From: an uncultured Clostridia bacterium
Lineage (GTDB): Bacteria; Bacillota; Clostridia; Christensenellales; Borkfalkiaceae
Length of the DNA: 15,488 bases
Direction of reading: 5' to 3'
Assembly: GCA_934254725.1 (NCBI GenBank)
Contig: CAKQLR010000047.1
Location: 1-15,488 of the forward strand
Under the pieces are notes generated by a model, which was not told the origin of the DNA, did not search any database, and was given only the letters and a program-made list of their open reading frames with translations. The stretch's first letter is position 1; each line of letters starts with the position of its first letter. Below, in pieces: positions 1 through 8,400 of this stretch. Position numbers and translations under genes: made by a program.

Positions 1-1
1 T

Positions 2-607
2 TGCGCTTTCGCTAAAATAACCGTGCAGATTATTTCATACGCGCCTTACTTTCATTCAACGGTCGTAGTAGTGGGCATGCTCTTTTCGTTTTCCGATCTG
101 GAATCGGGCATGTTCAACGTTATAATCAAGGCGTTCGGGGGAACCGCGTCCAATATAATGTCAAACGAAAAATGGTTTTCCACCATATACGTTCTCAGCG
201 GACTATGGCAAGGCTTGGGGTGGTGGTCGATTGTATACTTCGGCACGCTTTCCAACGTAGACAGAGATTTGCACGAAGCGGCTACTCTTGACGGCGCGGG
301 AAGAATTCAGCGTATTATACATATAAATGTTCCGACCATTCTGCCTATGATGATTATAATGCTTATTATGAGCATAGGCAATATGCTTAACGTCGGCTTT
401 GAAAAAGTGTATCTTATGCAAACGAGCGGAAACTTAGGCGCGAGCGAGATAATTTCAACCTACGTTTACAGGGTTTCGATGCTAGCAAAAGTTCCGCAGT
501 ACTCGTACGCCGCTGCGATAGGGCTTTTCAACTCGTTTATCAACATTATTCTGCTTGTTATCGCCAATACGATTTCAAAGAAATTAGGCGAAACTTCTTT
601 GTGGTGA
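2..607 (+). CDS. Sugar ABC transporter permease, LplB family (5' end missing)
   Basis: Inner-membrane channel subunit of a carbohydrate ABC importer. The frame is open to the left edge, so the start and roughly the first third of the protein lie outside the window; 201 residues are visible. The cytoplasmic EAA loop that docks the ATPase is clear (HEAATLDGAG, codons near 272-301, followed by I and LP further on). Hydrophobic segments lie on both sides of it. The text from the ISYAP stretch to the terminal LGETSLW is typical of LplB-type permeases, which pair with YtcP/LplC-type partners. The next gene starts 10 bases after the stop and encodes that partner, so this is one operon. The family assignment is firm. 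The substrate cannot be read from the permease; the downstream enzymes suggest oligosaccharides from an arabinose- or galactose-bearing glycan. Confidence 0.94.
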   Translation, partial: CAFAKITVQIISYAPYFHSTVVVVGMLFSFSDLESGMFNVIIKAFGGTASNIMSNEKWFSTIYVLSGLWQGLGWWSIVYFGTLSNVDRDLHEAATLDGAGRIQRIIHINVPTILPMMIIMLIMSIGNMLNVGFEKVYLMQTSGNLGASEIISTYVYRVSMLAKVPQYSYAAAIGLFNSFINIILLVIANTISKKLGETSLW

Positions 608-617
608 GGGCTATAAA

Positions 618-1496
618 ATGGTAGAAAATAAAGGTTCCGATAAAGCTTTCAATTACACGATTCTCGCCATAATGATTTTATACGCGTTAATTACGATAGT
701 GCCTTTGTGGTACGTCGTTACCAATTCGCTGTCATCGGCAAGAATGGTAAACAAAGGCGCGGTATTTTTCTGGCCGAAAGAGTTTACTCTTGAAAACTAT
801 AAAAAGGTTTTAACGGACAGCCAGATTTTAACGGGCTTCAGAAACACTCTCATGTACGTGGTTATCGGTACGGTAATTCAGCTTGCGTTGCAGTTTACCG
901 CCGCGTATCCGCTTTCGAGAAGAGACCTGAAAGGCAGAAGCATTTTCAATATATATTTATCTATAACGATGTTCGTTTCGGGCGGCATGATACCCACGTT
1001 TATTATAGTTAAAACGCTCGGTATGTTAAACACGATATGGGCGATGATAATCCCCGGGTGCGTAAGCGTTTTCAACATAATAGTAATACGTACGTTCATG
1101 CAGGCGCTCCCCTGGGAACTGCAGGAAGCCGCAATGTTGGACGGCTGCGGGGACGTAAGAATATTCCTGACCATCATTATTCCGCTTTGCCGCGCGGTAA
1201 TTGCGGTAATGCTTCTGTATTCGATAGTCGGGTACTGGAATTCCTATTTCAACTCTTTGCTTTACATAACGAAAGACGAACTCTTCCCGTTGCAAAGGGT
1301 TGTTCAAAGGTTATTGGTTGCAAACGAATCGTCGAGTTCGATAGGCGGAAATTTAGGGCTCAGCGAACAAGGCGTAAACAGCGAAGTATTAAAATACGTA
1401 ACGATAGTAGTTACGAGTATACCGCTTATAGTTATTTACCCGTTCTTTAATAAATATTTTGAAACGGGGCTTATGATCGGCGGAATAAAAGGTTAG
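618..1496 (+). CDS. Carbohydrate ABC transporter permease, YtcP/LplC type
   Basis: Second membrane subunit of the importer, 292 residues, full length for the family. Six hydrophobic segments are visible, at about residues 14-36, 78-98, 108-130, 137-160, 183-205 and 262-285. The EAA loop is at residues 170-190 (EAAMLDGCGD, then IIIPL). The start ATG follows a GAGG-containing ribosome site in the 10-base gap after the first permease, which implies tight translational linkage. The C-terminal part contains the YWNSYFNSLLY stretch common in this family. It should heterodimerise with the first permease and receive substrate from the lipoprotein encoded next. No ATP-binding subunit lies between or after the permeases, so a shared MsmX/MsmK-like ATPase encoded elsewhere is likely; this is inference from how related systems work. 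Confidence 0.95.
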   Translation: MVENKGSDKAFNYTILAIMILYALITIVPLWYVVTNSLSSARMVNKGAVFFWPKEFTLENYKKVLTDSQILTGFRNTLMYVVIGTVIQLALQFTAAYPLSRRDLKGRSIFNIYLSITMFVSGGMIPTFIIVKTLGMLNTIWAMIIPGCVSVFNIIVIRTFMQALPWELQEAAMLDGCGDVRIFLTIIIPLCRAVIAVMLLYSIVGYWNSYFNSLLYITKDELFPLQRVVQRLLVANESSSSIGGNLGLSEQGVNSEVLKYVTIVVTSIPLIVIYPFFNKYFETGLMIGGIKG

Positions 1497-1530
1497 GCTC
1501 GTCTGAAAAAAGAGTCAAAGGAGGAAAACA

Positions 1531-3243
1531 ATGAAACTTAAAAAACTGCTCGTAGGGCTGCTTGCCGGCGTAATATGTTTATCGAGCTTTGTCGGTTGCG
1601 GCAACAAAACCAAGTACGATCCCGACAACTTCCTGCCGAACGGCACGGCGGAAAATCCCTATCAGATAGTAAAAGAAAAAACGACGATAAACGTATTCGT
1701 TCCCCGCGGAAGCATGAACCCGCATTACGACGATATGCGTATGTTTCAGGTTTTAGAGGAGAAAACCAACCTCGATTTACAGTTTAACGAAGTGGATACC
1801 TCTGCATACACGAACGTTCGTTCCGCAGTTTGGGAAGATAAAAGCAACCTTCCCGATCTGTTCCTGTTCAACAATCCCATTTCGGAACAGGTCGTTTATT
1901 CGCAGTACGACGCGTTGGTTCCCTTTAACGATCCCGATTTAGAGGCGGGCGGCGTCAAAGCGGGCAGCCTTATAGATAATTATATGCCCAACTACAAGGG
2001 ATATCTGAACAATAATTTCAATATAAACACCTCAACGAGCGCGAAGGATGTGGCGACGCTTCCCGACGGATATATGTATTCGACTCTTTCTGTTAAGGAC
2101 GTTCCCCGCGACATGACTTTCAAAATGTGGATAAACCATAAATGGATAGATAACCTGAACGAGGACGGAATTACGATGCCGGACGGCTCTCGTATTCCCG
2201 ACGCGGACGACATTAAAACTGTCGAACAGTATATAGACATTCTGCGCCTTTTCAAAACGAAAGACCCCAATCACAACGGAAAACAAGACGAAATCCCCGT
2301 TGCGAGTCAGGCTCTTAAATATCTTAAAAACTTTATTCTGGCTGCGTACGGTTACGTTAACGACAGCATAGAAATCAAAAACGACGGCAGCGAAATAGTT
2401 TACGTTCCCACGACCGAAGCGTATAAAAAATACCTTGAAACGATGAACGTTTTATATAAGGAAGGCTTGATCGATCAATCTACTTTCGACGTAAAAACGG
2501 ACGCGCAATTATCCGAAAAAGGTATGGACGGCGACAGCTCCCGCTTAGGTTCGTTTGTCGCCGCAGCCGCTTACATAGTGGTGGGTAACGACAGAGACGC
2601 CGAATATACGACGTTCGGCCCCGTAAACAGCAGTTATTATACGGGTACGCCTTTGCAATGGGGCTTCGGTTATTTTTCGCCCACCGGCGCCGTTATCCCG
2701 AGCGGAACGCCTTATGTTCGCGAAATCGCAAGGCTTCTCGATATTATGTATTCTGAATTAGGTCAACAGCTTTTGGCGTTCGGTCAGGAAAACGTCAACT
2801 GGAAGTGGGACGACGCAGAAAAGACTTCCTGGTCGATGATTATTCCCTCGAGCTGGAAAGGCACGCAGGAAGAATACCGTGCGAAATTATCGCCTAACGT
2901 AGGCACGGGTGCAGGGCTTTTCTGGTCGTATGATTTTATAAGCAAGTGCGCGGACCCCATAACTTCAAGGCTTAACAAGCTCAGCGAAAGATATATGGGT
3001 TATCTTAAAGAGCCTTTCCCGTCGGAAATAAAACTTTCGGGTCCCGAATACGACGAAGTAACCGTTATAGAAGCGGCGATCACGCAGTATATCGCCAATA
3101 TGGAATTTAACTTCGTAACGGGCGCAAAGAGCATCGATAAGGACTGGAATTCGTTTATAACCGCGCTTGATAAATACGACGTGGCTCGCTTTACTCAAAT
3201 ATATAACGACGCGTATCAGTCGTATAAAGCACGTAAAGCGTAA
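1531..3243 (+). CDS. Extracellular solute-binding lipoprotein (LplA/LipO-like)
   Basis: Substrate-capturing component of the importer, 570 residues, tethered outside the membrane. It has a lysine-rich start, a hydrophobic core and a lipobox FVGC with lipidated Cys23. The start is set by a strong AAAGGAGG site a few bases upstream. The mature part looks like the large solute-binding proteins paired with LplB/YtcP permeases: an early MFQVLEEKT stretch, the LPDLF motif, and a calcium-loop-like DPNHNGKQDEI at residues 245-255, a common trait of this group. It sits 34 bases after the second permease, in the usual permease-permease-binding-protein order. Unlike the three lipoproteins that follow, it has no cysteine cluster after the lipobox, which makes that cluster a trait of the downstream proteins rather than of all lipoproteins here. 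Ligand specificity is unknown. Confidence 0.95.
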   Translation: MKLKKLLVGLLAGVICLSSFVGCGNKTKYDPDNFLPNGTAENPYQIVKEKTTINVFVPRGSMNPHYDDMRMFQVLEEKTNLDLQFNEVDTSAYTNVRSAVWEDKSNLPDLFLFNNPISEQVVYSQYDALVPFNDPDLEAGGVKAGSLIDNYMPNYKGYLNNNFNINTSTSAKDVATLPDGYMYSTLSVKDVPRDMTFKMWINHKWIDNLNEDGITMPDGSRIPDADDIKTVEQYIDILRLFKTKDPNHNGKQDEIPVASQALKYLKNFILAAYGYVNDSIEIKNDGSEIVYVPTTEAYKKYLETMNVLYKEGLIDQSTFDVKTDAQLSEKGMDGDSSRLGSFVAAAAYIVVGNDRDAEYTTFGPVNSSYYTGTPLQWGFGYFSPTGAVIPSGTPYVREIARLLDIMYSELGQQLLAFGQENVNWKWDDAEKTSWSMIIPSSWKGTQEEYRAKLSPNVGTGAGLFWSYDFISKCADPITSRLNKLSERYMGYLKEPFPSEIKLSGPEYDEVTVIEAAITQYIANMEFNFVTGAKSIDKDWNSFITALDKYDVARFTQIYNDAYQSYKARKA

Positions 3244-3282
3244 TAAGTTTTTTTAAAGAGGGGAGCTTCTTTTAAGGGGCGC

Positions 3283-3318
3283 AAGGAATTTTGAACCAAC
3301 CCGTTTCAAAATTTCCTT
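3283..3318 (+). promoter_or_regulatory. Intergenic stem-loop upstream of the first beta-helix lipoprotein
   Basis: An imperfect inverted repeat in the 100-base gap after the binding-protein gene. The left arm (3283-3296) and right arm (3303-3318) pair over about 14 bases with small bulges around a 6-base loop. It ends just before the ribosome site of the next gene and has no following T run, so it is not a canonical terminator. A run of seven T (about 3248-3254) and a weaker 6-bp hairpin lie upstream of it. It may be an mRNA-end or processing structure separating binding-protein expression from the lipoproteins. The role is inferred. Confidence 0.45.
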
Positions 3319-3343
3319 TGAAAGAAAATAAAGGAGAAAATCG

Positions 3344-5434
3344 ATGAAAATAAAAGCATTTCTTTCGCTTATACTGGCGTTTGTCCTGGCTTTCGGCGTC
3401 GGTTGTTCGGGTAAACCGGATAGTTCTGACAATTCGTCTTCTTCGTCGTCGGAAGAAAAATGCGATTGTTGCGCGAATACCTGCGAAAGCTGTATTTGCG
3501 AAGCGGGAAAAGATTGTAACCCCGATTGCGTTTGCGGCAGCGCGAACTGCAATCCGAAACCCACAGATACGAGGCAGGAAATGAATTTGGATAATTTAAT
3601 TTCGGAATTGAGCAAAGATTATTTCAGTAAAAATTGCAAAACGGCGGACGAGAGCGGTTTAACCGACCCGTCCGTAATAGGCGCAAACGAGGAAAAATTA
3701 AGCGAAGTAAAATATCCCGTGCCCGTCGACGGCGAGTTTGCAAAAATTTACAATGTGGCGGATAGCAACGTATTGCCCTCGAACAAGGACAATTCTTCCA
3801 TGCTCAACGCGCTTTTAAAATCTCTTAAAGGCGTTCAGGGTCTTAAAAAGGTATATTTTCCCAAAGGCGTTTATAACTTCTCGACGACTATTTCGGTAAA
3901 CGGTCTTAGCGACGTATATTTCGCAGGTGAAGAGACAACCGAGTTTATGATGACCGAGTGGACGGAAGCCGTAGAACTTTCGGATTGTGAAAACGTTCAT
4001 TTCAATAATATCGATTTCGATTACGCTACAAGTTCAACCATAACGGGAAAGGTCGTTTCGTCAAACGACGCGCAGAGGACGGTGACGATTGCCGTAAACG
4101 AAGGTTTCGATTTAACCGACTACAGATATGACGGCGGTAAAATAAACTACGGCAATTACATGGAGTTCAAAAAGGACGAAAAAACCGGCGATTATTACCC
4201 CGATCTGAACGGTATGCTCCGCTATAATTCCACGGGCGACCAGGTTAAAATGATTGAGAACGGCACGTACGATTCGTCAACCCGTCGGTTAACATTGACT
4301 TTCGGTTCGGGCTGGTACAAACGTCCCGAAAACGATAAGGTAGTGTCGGTCGGCTACACCATGTACGAACATTTTACTTTCCATATGAGCGAGTGTAAAA
4401 ACTTCTATATAGAAAGCTGTAACGTATATTCTTCGGTCGGCATGACTTTCGGTTTCTATTCTTCCGAAAATATTTACATGAACCGCGCGAATATTGTGCT
4501 CCGCGACGGTACGAACAAACTAATGACGGCGACTGCCGACGGTTTACATACAAACGATTGCCTCGGTGATCTTGTAGTTTCGAACTGTATTATCGAAAAC
4601 ACACACGACGACGCCATAAACGTTTGCACCTTCTACAAAACGATAAGCTCCGTATCGGGCAGCGTTATAACGTGCAGCGCTCCGAACGCGGCGGCAAATT
4701 TCCCCACGAAGGTCGGCGATAAGCTTGAAATTTACAACAAGGCTATGGAAGTAGTCAGAACATACACCGTAAAAGACGTTGCAAATTACGGGCTTGTATA
4801 CGAAATAACCGTAGATAAGAGAGTCCGCGACGTAGAAGAGGGCTTTTTGGTGGGCAACCTGACCCGTACCCCGAAACTCGTAGTGGAAAACTGCGTATTC
4901 AGAAATAAACGCAACCGCGGTATTCTGTGTCAGACTCAGAACTCGGTTATCAGAAACTGTACGTTCTTTAACGTAATTCACGGCTCGGTGAGCTTGCACA
5001 GCGCTTTCGACGGATTTTTCAACGAAGGACTTATCCCGAGGAACGTAGTTGTCGAAAATTGTAAATTTATAAACGACGTTACCACAAGCGCAAGCGCGGA
5101 CGTTTATGTCGAACGCTACGGGGGCACGATTGTTGCGGGCGTTATCAAAAACATAACGGTAAGAAACAATTTCTTTAACGGCAACTTTAATTGCGGCGTA
5201 TCTTTCGTGGGCGCGGGCGAATGTTCGGTCGAAAACAATCTTTTCTATAATGCGAACAGCGCGCCGAAAGACTATTATCTTGCGAGAATAAACAAATCTT
5301 CCGATATTACGCTGAAAGATAACTTCGTTTACTTTAAAAATCAAAAAAGCGGATGGAAATTCGTGAACGAAACGGATGCTACGGGCACGATTTTATCCGG
5401 AAATAACGTTAAAGGAGCAACGCTCGCCGAATAA
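3344..5434 (+). CDS. Cys-rich lipoprotein with right-handed beta-helix, GH110-like
   Basis: Surface lipoprotein of 696 residues, probably a glycoside hydrolase. The signal peptide ends in the lipobox GVGC (Cys21). A Ser-rich linker (residues 27-36) and then the 10-Cys module (residues 40-70) follow. From about residue 165 to the end the sequence has beta-helix rungs rich in N-C-x-F/I and V-x-N patterns. Two motifs recall GH110 alpha-galactosidases: TADGLH with Asp399 and NTHDDAIN with Asp422/Asp423, spaced 23 and 24 residues apart, followed by a RNRGI rung (about 523-527). GH110 enzymes, from memory, place catalytic aspartates in this context. An inserted strand-rich segment (about 233-335) precedes the motifs, as in that family. 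The start follows AAAGGAG, and the next gene begins 10 bases after the stop. An exact family would need a profile search; an inactive or differently specific beta-helix protein is the alternative. Confidence 0.85.
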   Translation: MKIKAFLSLILAFVLAFGVGCSGKPDSSDNSSSSSSEEKCDCCANTCESCICEAGKDCNPDCVCGSANCNPKPTDTRQEMNLDNLISELSKDYFSKNCKTADESGLTDPSVIGANEEKLSEVKYPVPVDGEFAKIYNVADSNVLPSNKDNSSMLNALLKSLKGVQGLKKVYFPKGVYNFSTTISVNGLSDVYFAGEETTEFMMTEWTEAVELSDCENVHFNNIDFDYATSSTITGKVVSSNDAQRTVTIAVNEGFDLTDYRYDGGKINYGNYMEFKKDEKTGDYYPDLNGMLRYNSTGDQVKMIENGTYDSSTRRLTLTFGSGWYKRPENDKVVSVGYTMYEHFTFHMSECKNFYIESCNVYSSVGMTFGFYSSENIYMNRANIVLRDGTNKLMTATADGLHTNDCLGDLVVSNCIIENTHDDAINVCTFYKTISSVSGSVITCSAPNAAANFPTKVGDKLEIYNKAMEVVRTYTVKDVANYGLVYEITVDKRVRDVEEGFLVGNLTRTPKLVVENCVFRNKRNRGILCQTQNSVIRNCTFFNVIHGSVSLHSAFDGFFNEGLIPRNVVVENCKFINDVTTSASADVYVERYGGTIVAGVIKNITVRNNFFNGNFNCGVSFVGAGECSVENNLFYNANSAPKDYYLARINKSSDITLKDNFVYFKNQKSGWKFVNETDATGTILSGNNVKGATLAE
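3461..3553 (+). other. 10-Cys mini-module, copy A
   Basis: Codons for residues 40-70 of the lipoprotein. Cysteines are at 40, 42, 43, 47, 50, 52, 58, 62, 64 and 69, with the core EAGKDCNPDC. This copy has one extra residue between the third and fourth cysteines (C-x3-C) compared with copies B and C (C-x2-C). The density of CxC, CC and CxxC pairs suggests metal binding or a disulfide knot; neither is shown. Confidence 0.85.
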
Positions 5435-5444
5435 GGAGGAAAAA

Positions 5445-8243
5445 ATGAAAAAAACTTGGAAAATCGTAAGCTTTATTTTAACAATCTGCCTTTTGGCAGG
5501 CGTTTTCGCGAGCTGCCGTAAACAGGACAGTTCAGACACCTCGTTGCCGGAAGTAAAATGCGATTGTTGCGAAAACTGCGAAGCATGCATTTGCGAAGCC
5601 GGCAAGGATTGCAACCCCGATTGCACCTGCAATAACGGTAACTGCAATAAAGTTACTCCCGAGCCTAAGCAAACCATAGCGGACGCGGTCAAAATTCTGG
5701 AAGCTTCGCCCTATACGAGCAACGGAATAACCGAAAACTACGGCTTGTCAGATTCTGCAAAAGTTGGCGTTATTCAGGCAAAAACAAGCGAAGTTTTATA
5801 CAAAACCAAGGCGGACAGCGAATTTTCCGCAGCAAATATAATAGACTTCGATTCTTTTGACGGCACCGACACCGAGAAAATGGCTGCGACGATTTCCGCA
5901 GCGAAGAGCGCGAACGCTTCGGGCGAAGTCAAAATTAAACTCCCCGACAGAGATATAGTTTTGACTTCGAGAACGGTTTTCGAAGGCTTCGACGGCTTGT
6001 ATATCGAAGGTACCGACAACACTCAGCTTTTAATAGACTGTTCAAACGTCGGTTGGGTGGGAGCGCTCGGCTTTACCGACTGCAAAAACCTGCATCTCAA
6101 TAATTTCTCCGTAGATTATAAGGTTTTACCCGCAATAGTAGGTCTTGTGACCTCGGCGGATACCGCGGCAAACACCATTACGATGAGTATTCCCGAATCC
6201 ATGCGCTCGACCGTAGACGCATACATAGCAAACCCCGCTTTGTGTAAAAGACTGAAATCCGTAATCGAATTTAACCGCTTTACGGGCGCACCCGAAGAAA
6301 AGGGCATTTACCTTATCGAAAATCAGGGATATTTCAAAGGCGTCAGCTTCAACGGCAATAAGGAAGTCGTTTTAACTCTCGACAGCGCTTATAAATTCGA
6401 AGCTCCCGTTAAAAACACTCCCGTTTCTCTGGCGTTCACAATGTACGACCAACAGAATACCTCCTATACAAGGTGTGAAAACGTATTCGTCGACGGTGTA
6501 ACGCTGTACAGCTGCGCGGGTATGGGTATAGTTGTAAGCGAAAGCAAAAACTTCTACGCAAACCGTTACAGCATTATGCTTAAAGACGCGGACAGACGAA
6601 TGACCGCAACTGCAGACGGCTATCACATCGTAAGCTGCACGGGCGAAGTTAAAGTTACGAACAGCATAATAGAAAACACGCACGACGACGCGCTTAATAT
6701 CAAATCGGGCTACTGGTACAACCTTTCTTCTTACGATTCGGTCGAAAGAACCTTCACCGTAAGCAAAAAGACGGGCGCCAACTTAATGGCTGAAACGGGC
6801 GATAAAATAGAATTTTACAATTCTTCTTCGTTCGAGCTTTTAGGCAGCTTTACGGTAACAGCCGTAAGCGGAAACACCACGACGATGATTTTGACCGTCA
6901 AAGAACGTATTTCGGGCAGCGTGGACTGGAGCAAGGCGATGATGACCAACGTAAGCAAGGTCGCAAGCTTCGAATTCTCCAACAATATAGTAAGAAACAA
7001 GCGTAACCGCGGCATATTGGTTCAGGTAAGAAACGCTTTGATAGAAAACAACGCGTTTATGAACGTAGGTCACGGTTCTATGCAAATAGCGTCCTCGCTG
7101 GACGTATACAACGAAACCACCGTTCCACGCGATATAACCGTTAAAAACAACAAACTTATAAACAACGGATATTTGCTTGACGAAGGTTTAAGAGGGGATA
7201 TTTCCTGCTTTGCGATAGGCTCCGAAGCTCTCGTCGCACCCAAGGACACGATTAAAAACGTAAATATTTCAAACAACTACATCTCCAACTCGGGCAATGC
7301 CGGAATAAGTTTGCGCGGCGTAGGCTCGTCCGTTGCCGAAAACAATCTGTTCTATAACGTAGCGCGCGTTTACGTTCAGGGTTTGGAGTGCTGTTTCGAA
7401 CTAGTTAACTGCGGAGGCGTAACTCTTTCGGGCAACTATTCTTATAACACGAACACGTCCGAAACCTTCTCCGGAATTATAACGGGCGGAATGACGAAAA
7501 CGGATGAAATAACACTTAAAGACAATACGAACATCAAATATCAGGTAATAGACGGCAGCGTTCGTAAAGTAACCGTAAATAAAGTTGCGGCGAACGCCAT
7601 AACTCTTGACGGCGATATTTCCGACTGGGCAAATATCGGCAGCGTAGTCGAAATGGACGGCGCGAGCGAAACCACCGGTAAAGAAATTCCGTACGATACA
7701 TATAAAGACGTATTCGAAGTAAAAATGGCGAAAATCGCCTGGACGGACGACGGCTTGTATATCGGCTTCAACATATACGATAATAAACTCGATTTCAAAA
7801 CGATAGCCAACTTCTGGGAAGGCGACGGCTTCGAGTTCTTCTTATCGACGATAACCGATATGCCGAACGCGGATTTCCAACTTCTTAAAACCGAACCCGG
7901 CGACGTTTTACAGCTTTCCGTCGTTCCCTCCTGGACCGTTCCTTATACCGTAGCGGAGGGAAGAACAAACGCGGATATCCTTGCCGGCAAGAACAGTATT
8001 CAGGTAAAAACCGTTTTACGCGGCGACGGATATTCCGGCGAAGTATTCCTGCCGTTCTCCCTGTTTAAGAACGTTAAAAAGTCTATAGAAAACAACGCTT
8101 CTATAGCAATGGCATTCGTTTTCATGGACGCCGACAGAGACGATATAAACAGAAAACGTATTCAGGTTTCCAACGTACCGCACTTTGTAGAAACGTACAA
8201 AACGAAAACGGCTAAAATGCCCGTGTTTGAATTTGTAGCATAA
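5445..8243 (+). CDS. Cys-rich lipoprotein: GH110-like beta-helix plus CBM9-like domain
   Basis: Surface lipoprotein of 932 residues, a paralogue of the preceding protein with an added C-terminal domain. ATG 5445 is chosen because it follows AAGGAGGA closely and starts a clean signal peptide with lipobox FASC (Cys24); an in-frame ATG at 5376 lies inside the previous gene. The order is: 10-Cys module 39-68, beta-helix about 160-705, CBM9/DOMON-like domain about 715-932. The beta-helix carries TADGYH (Asp391) and NTHDDALN (Asp414/Asp415), with the same 23/24 spacing as its neighbour, and KRNRGIL (about 519-525). The tail opens with ITLDGDISDW and contains AWTDDGLYIGF and GDGFEFF, typical of CBM9-like sugar-binding domains on secreted enzymes. 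It should bind and probably cleave terminal galactose-like sugars at the cell surface. Activity and specificity are inferred; different catalysis on a related scaffold is possible. Confidence 0.87.
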   Translation: MKKTWKIVSFILTICLLAGVFASCRKQDSSDTSLPEVKCDCCENCEACICEAGKDCNPDCTCNNGNCNKVTPEPKQTIADAVKILEASPYTSNGITENYGLSDSAKVGVIQAKTSEVLYKTKADSEFSAANIIDFDSFDGTDTEKMAATISAAKSANASGEVKIKLPDRDIVLTSRTVFEGFDGLYIEGTDNTQLLIDCSNVGWVGALGFTDCKNLHLNNFSVDYKVLPAIVGLVTSADTAANTITMSIPESMRSTVDAYIANPALCKRLKSVIEFNRFTGAPEEKGIYLIENQGYFKGVSFNGNKEVVLTLDSAYKFEAPVKNTPVSLAFTMYDQQNTSYTRCENVFVDGVTLYSCAGMGIVVSESKNFYANRYSIMLKDADRRMTATADGYHIVSCTGEVKVTNSIIENTHDDALNIKSGYWYNLSSYDSVERTFTVSKKTGANLMAETGDKIEFYNSSSFELLGSFTVTAVSGNTTTMILTVKERISGSVDWSKAMMTNVSKVASFEFSNNIVRNKRNRGILVQVRNALIENNAFMNVGHGSMQIASSLDVYNETTVPRDITVKNNKLINNGYLLDEGLRGDISCFAIGSEALVAPKDTIKNVNISNNYISNSGNAGISLRGVGSSVAENNLFYNVARVYVQGLECCFELVNCGGVTLSGNYSYNTNTSETFSGIITGGMTKTDEITLKDNTNIKYQVIDGSVRKVTVNKVAANAITLDGDISDWANIGSVVEMDGASETTGKEIPYDTYKDVFEVKMAKIAWTDDGLYIGFNIYDNKLDFKTIANFWEGDGFEFFLSTITDMPNADFQLLKTEPGDVLQLSVVPSWTVPYTVAEGRTNADILAGKNSIQVKTVLRGDGYSGEVFLPFSLFKNVKKSIENNASIAMAFVFMDADRDDINRKRIQVSNVPHFVETYKTKTAKMPVFEFVA
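5559..5648 (+). other. 10-Cys mini-module, copy B
   Basis: Codons for residues 39-68. Cysteines are at 39, 41, 42, 45, 48, 50, 56, 60, 62 and 67, with the core EAGKDCNPDC. By hand count it matches copy C in 28 of 30 residues and 77 of 90 bases, far more than the surrounding parts of the two proteins, which are unrelated outside this segment. Confidence 0.88.
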
Positions 8244-8304
8244 AACCGATCTGTATATATACGAGTTGTATATAGATATATAACGCAATTTCGGATACAG
8301 CCCC

Positions 8305-8353
8305 GGCAACTAAGGGTTAAATCTCCGTTGTAAAAGTTTTAGCCCTTAGCGCC
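8305..8353 (+). promoter_or_regulatory. Long intergenic hairpin upstream of the third lipoprotein
   Basis: In the 157-base gap, an 11-base arm (8311-8321) pairs with 8338-8348 with one G-U pair. A C-G pair (8310/8349) and a further GGC/GCC pair (8305-8307 with 8351-8353) extend it across a small internal loop. No T run follows, so termination is unlikely. It lies about 35 bases before the ribosome site, in a 5' untranslated position. An AT-rich TATA repeat stretch (about 8253-8282) precedes it. I do not recognise a known riboswitch class. Confidence 0.5.
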
Positions 8354-8400
8354 GAGCAAAGTCGAATTCGCGTAAAAAATTTCATTTGGAGGAAAAAAAG

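Noticed and set aside
1037..1450. 137-codon + strand frame inside the second permease
   Set aside because: It is arginine-rich out-of-frame translation of a clear permease gene, with no ribosome site.
4544..5344. 266-codon open frame on the minus strand opposite the first beta-helix gene
   Set aside because: It mirrors the codon bias of the + strand gene, has no signal or domain features, and lies wholly inside a well-supported gene.
5376..5444. Upstream in-frame ATG extending the second beta-helix lipoprotein by 23 residues
   Set aside because: It lies inside the previous gene, lacks a ribosome site, and would bury the signal peptide; ATG 5445 has AAGGAGGA directly upstream.
8386..8400. 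TTG start five codons before ATG 8401
   Set aside because: It would overlap the GGAGG ribosome site itself; ATG 8401 gives a normal lipoprotein signal peptide.
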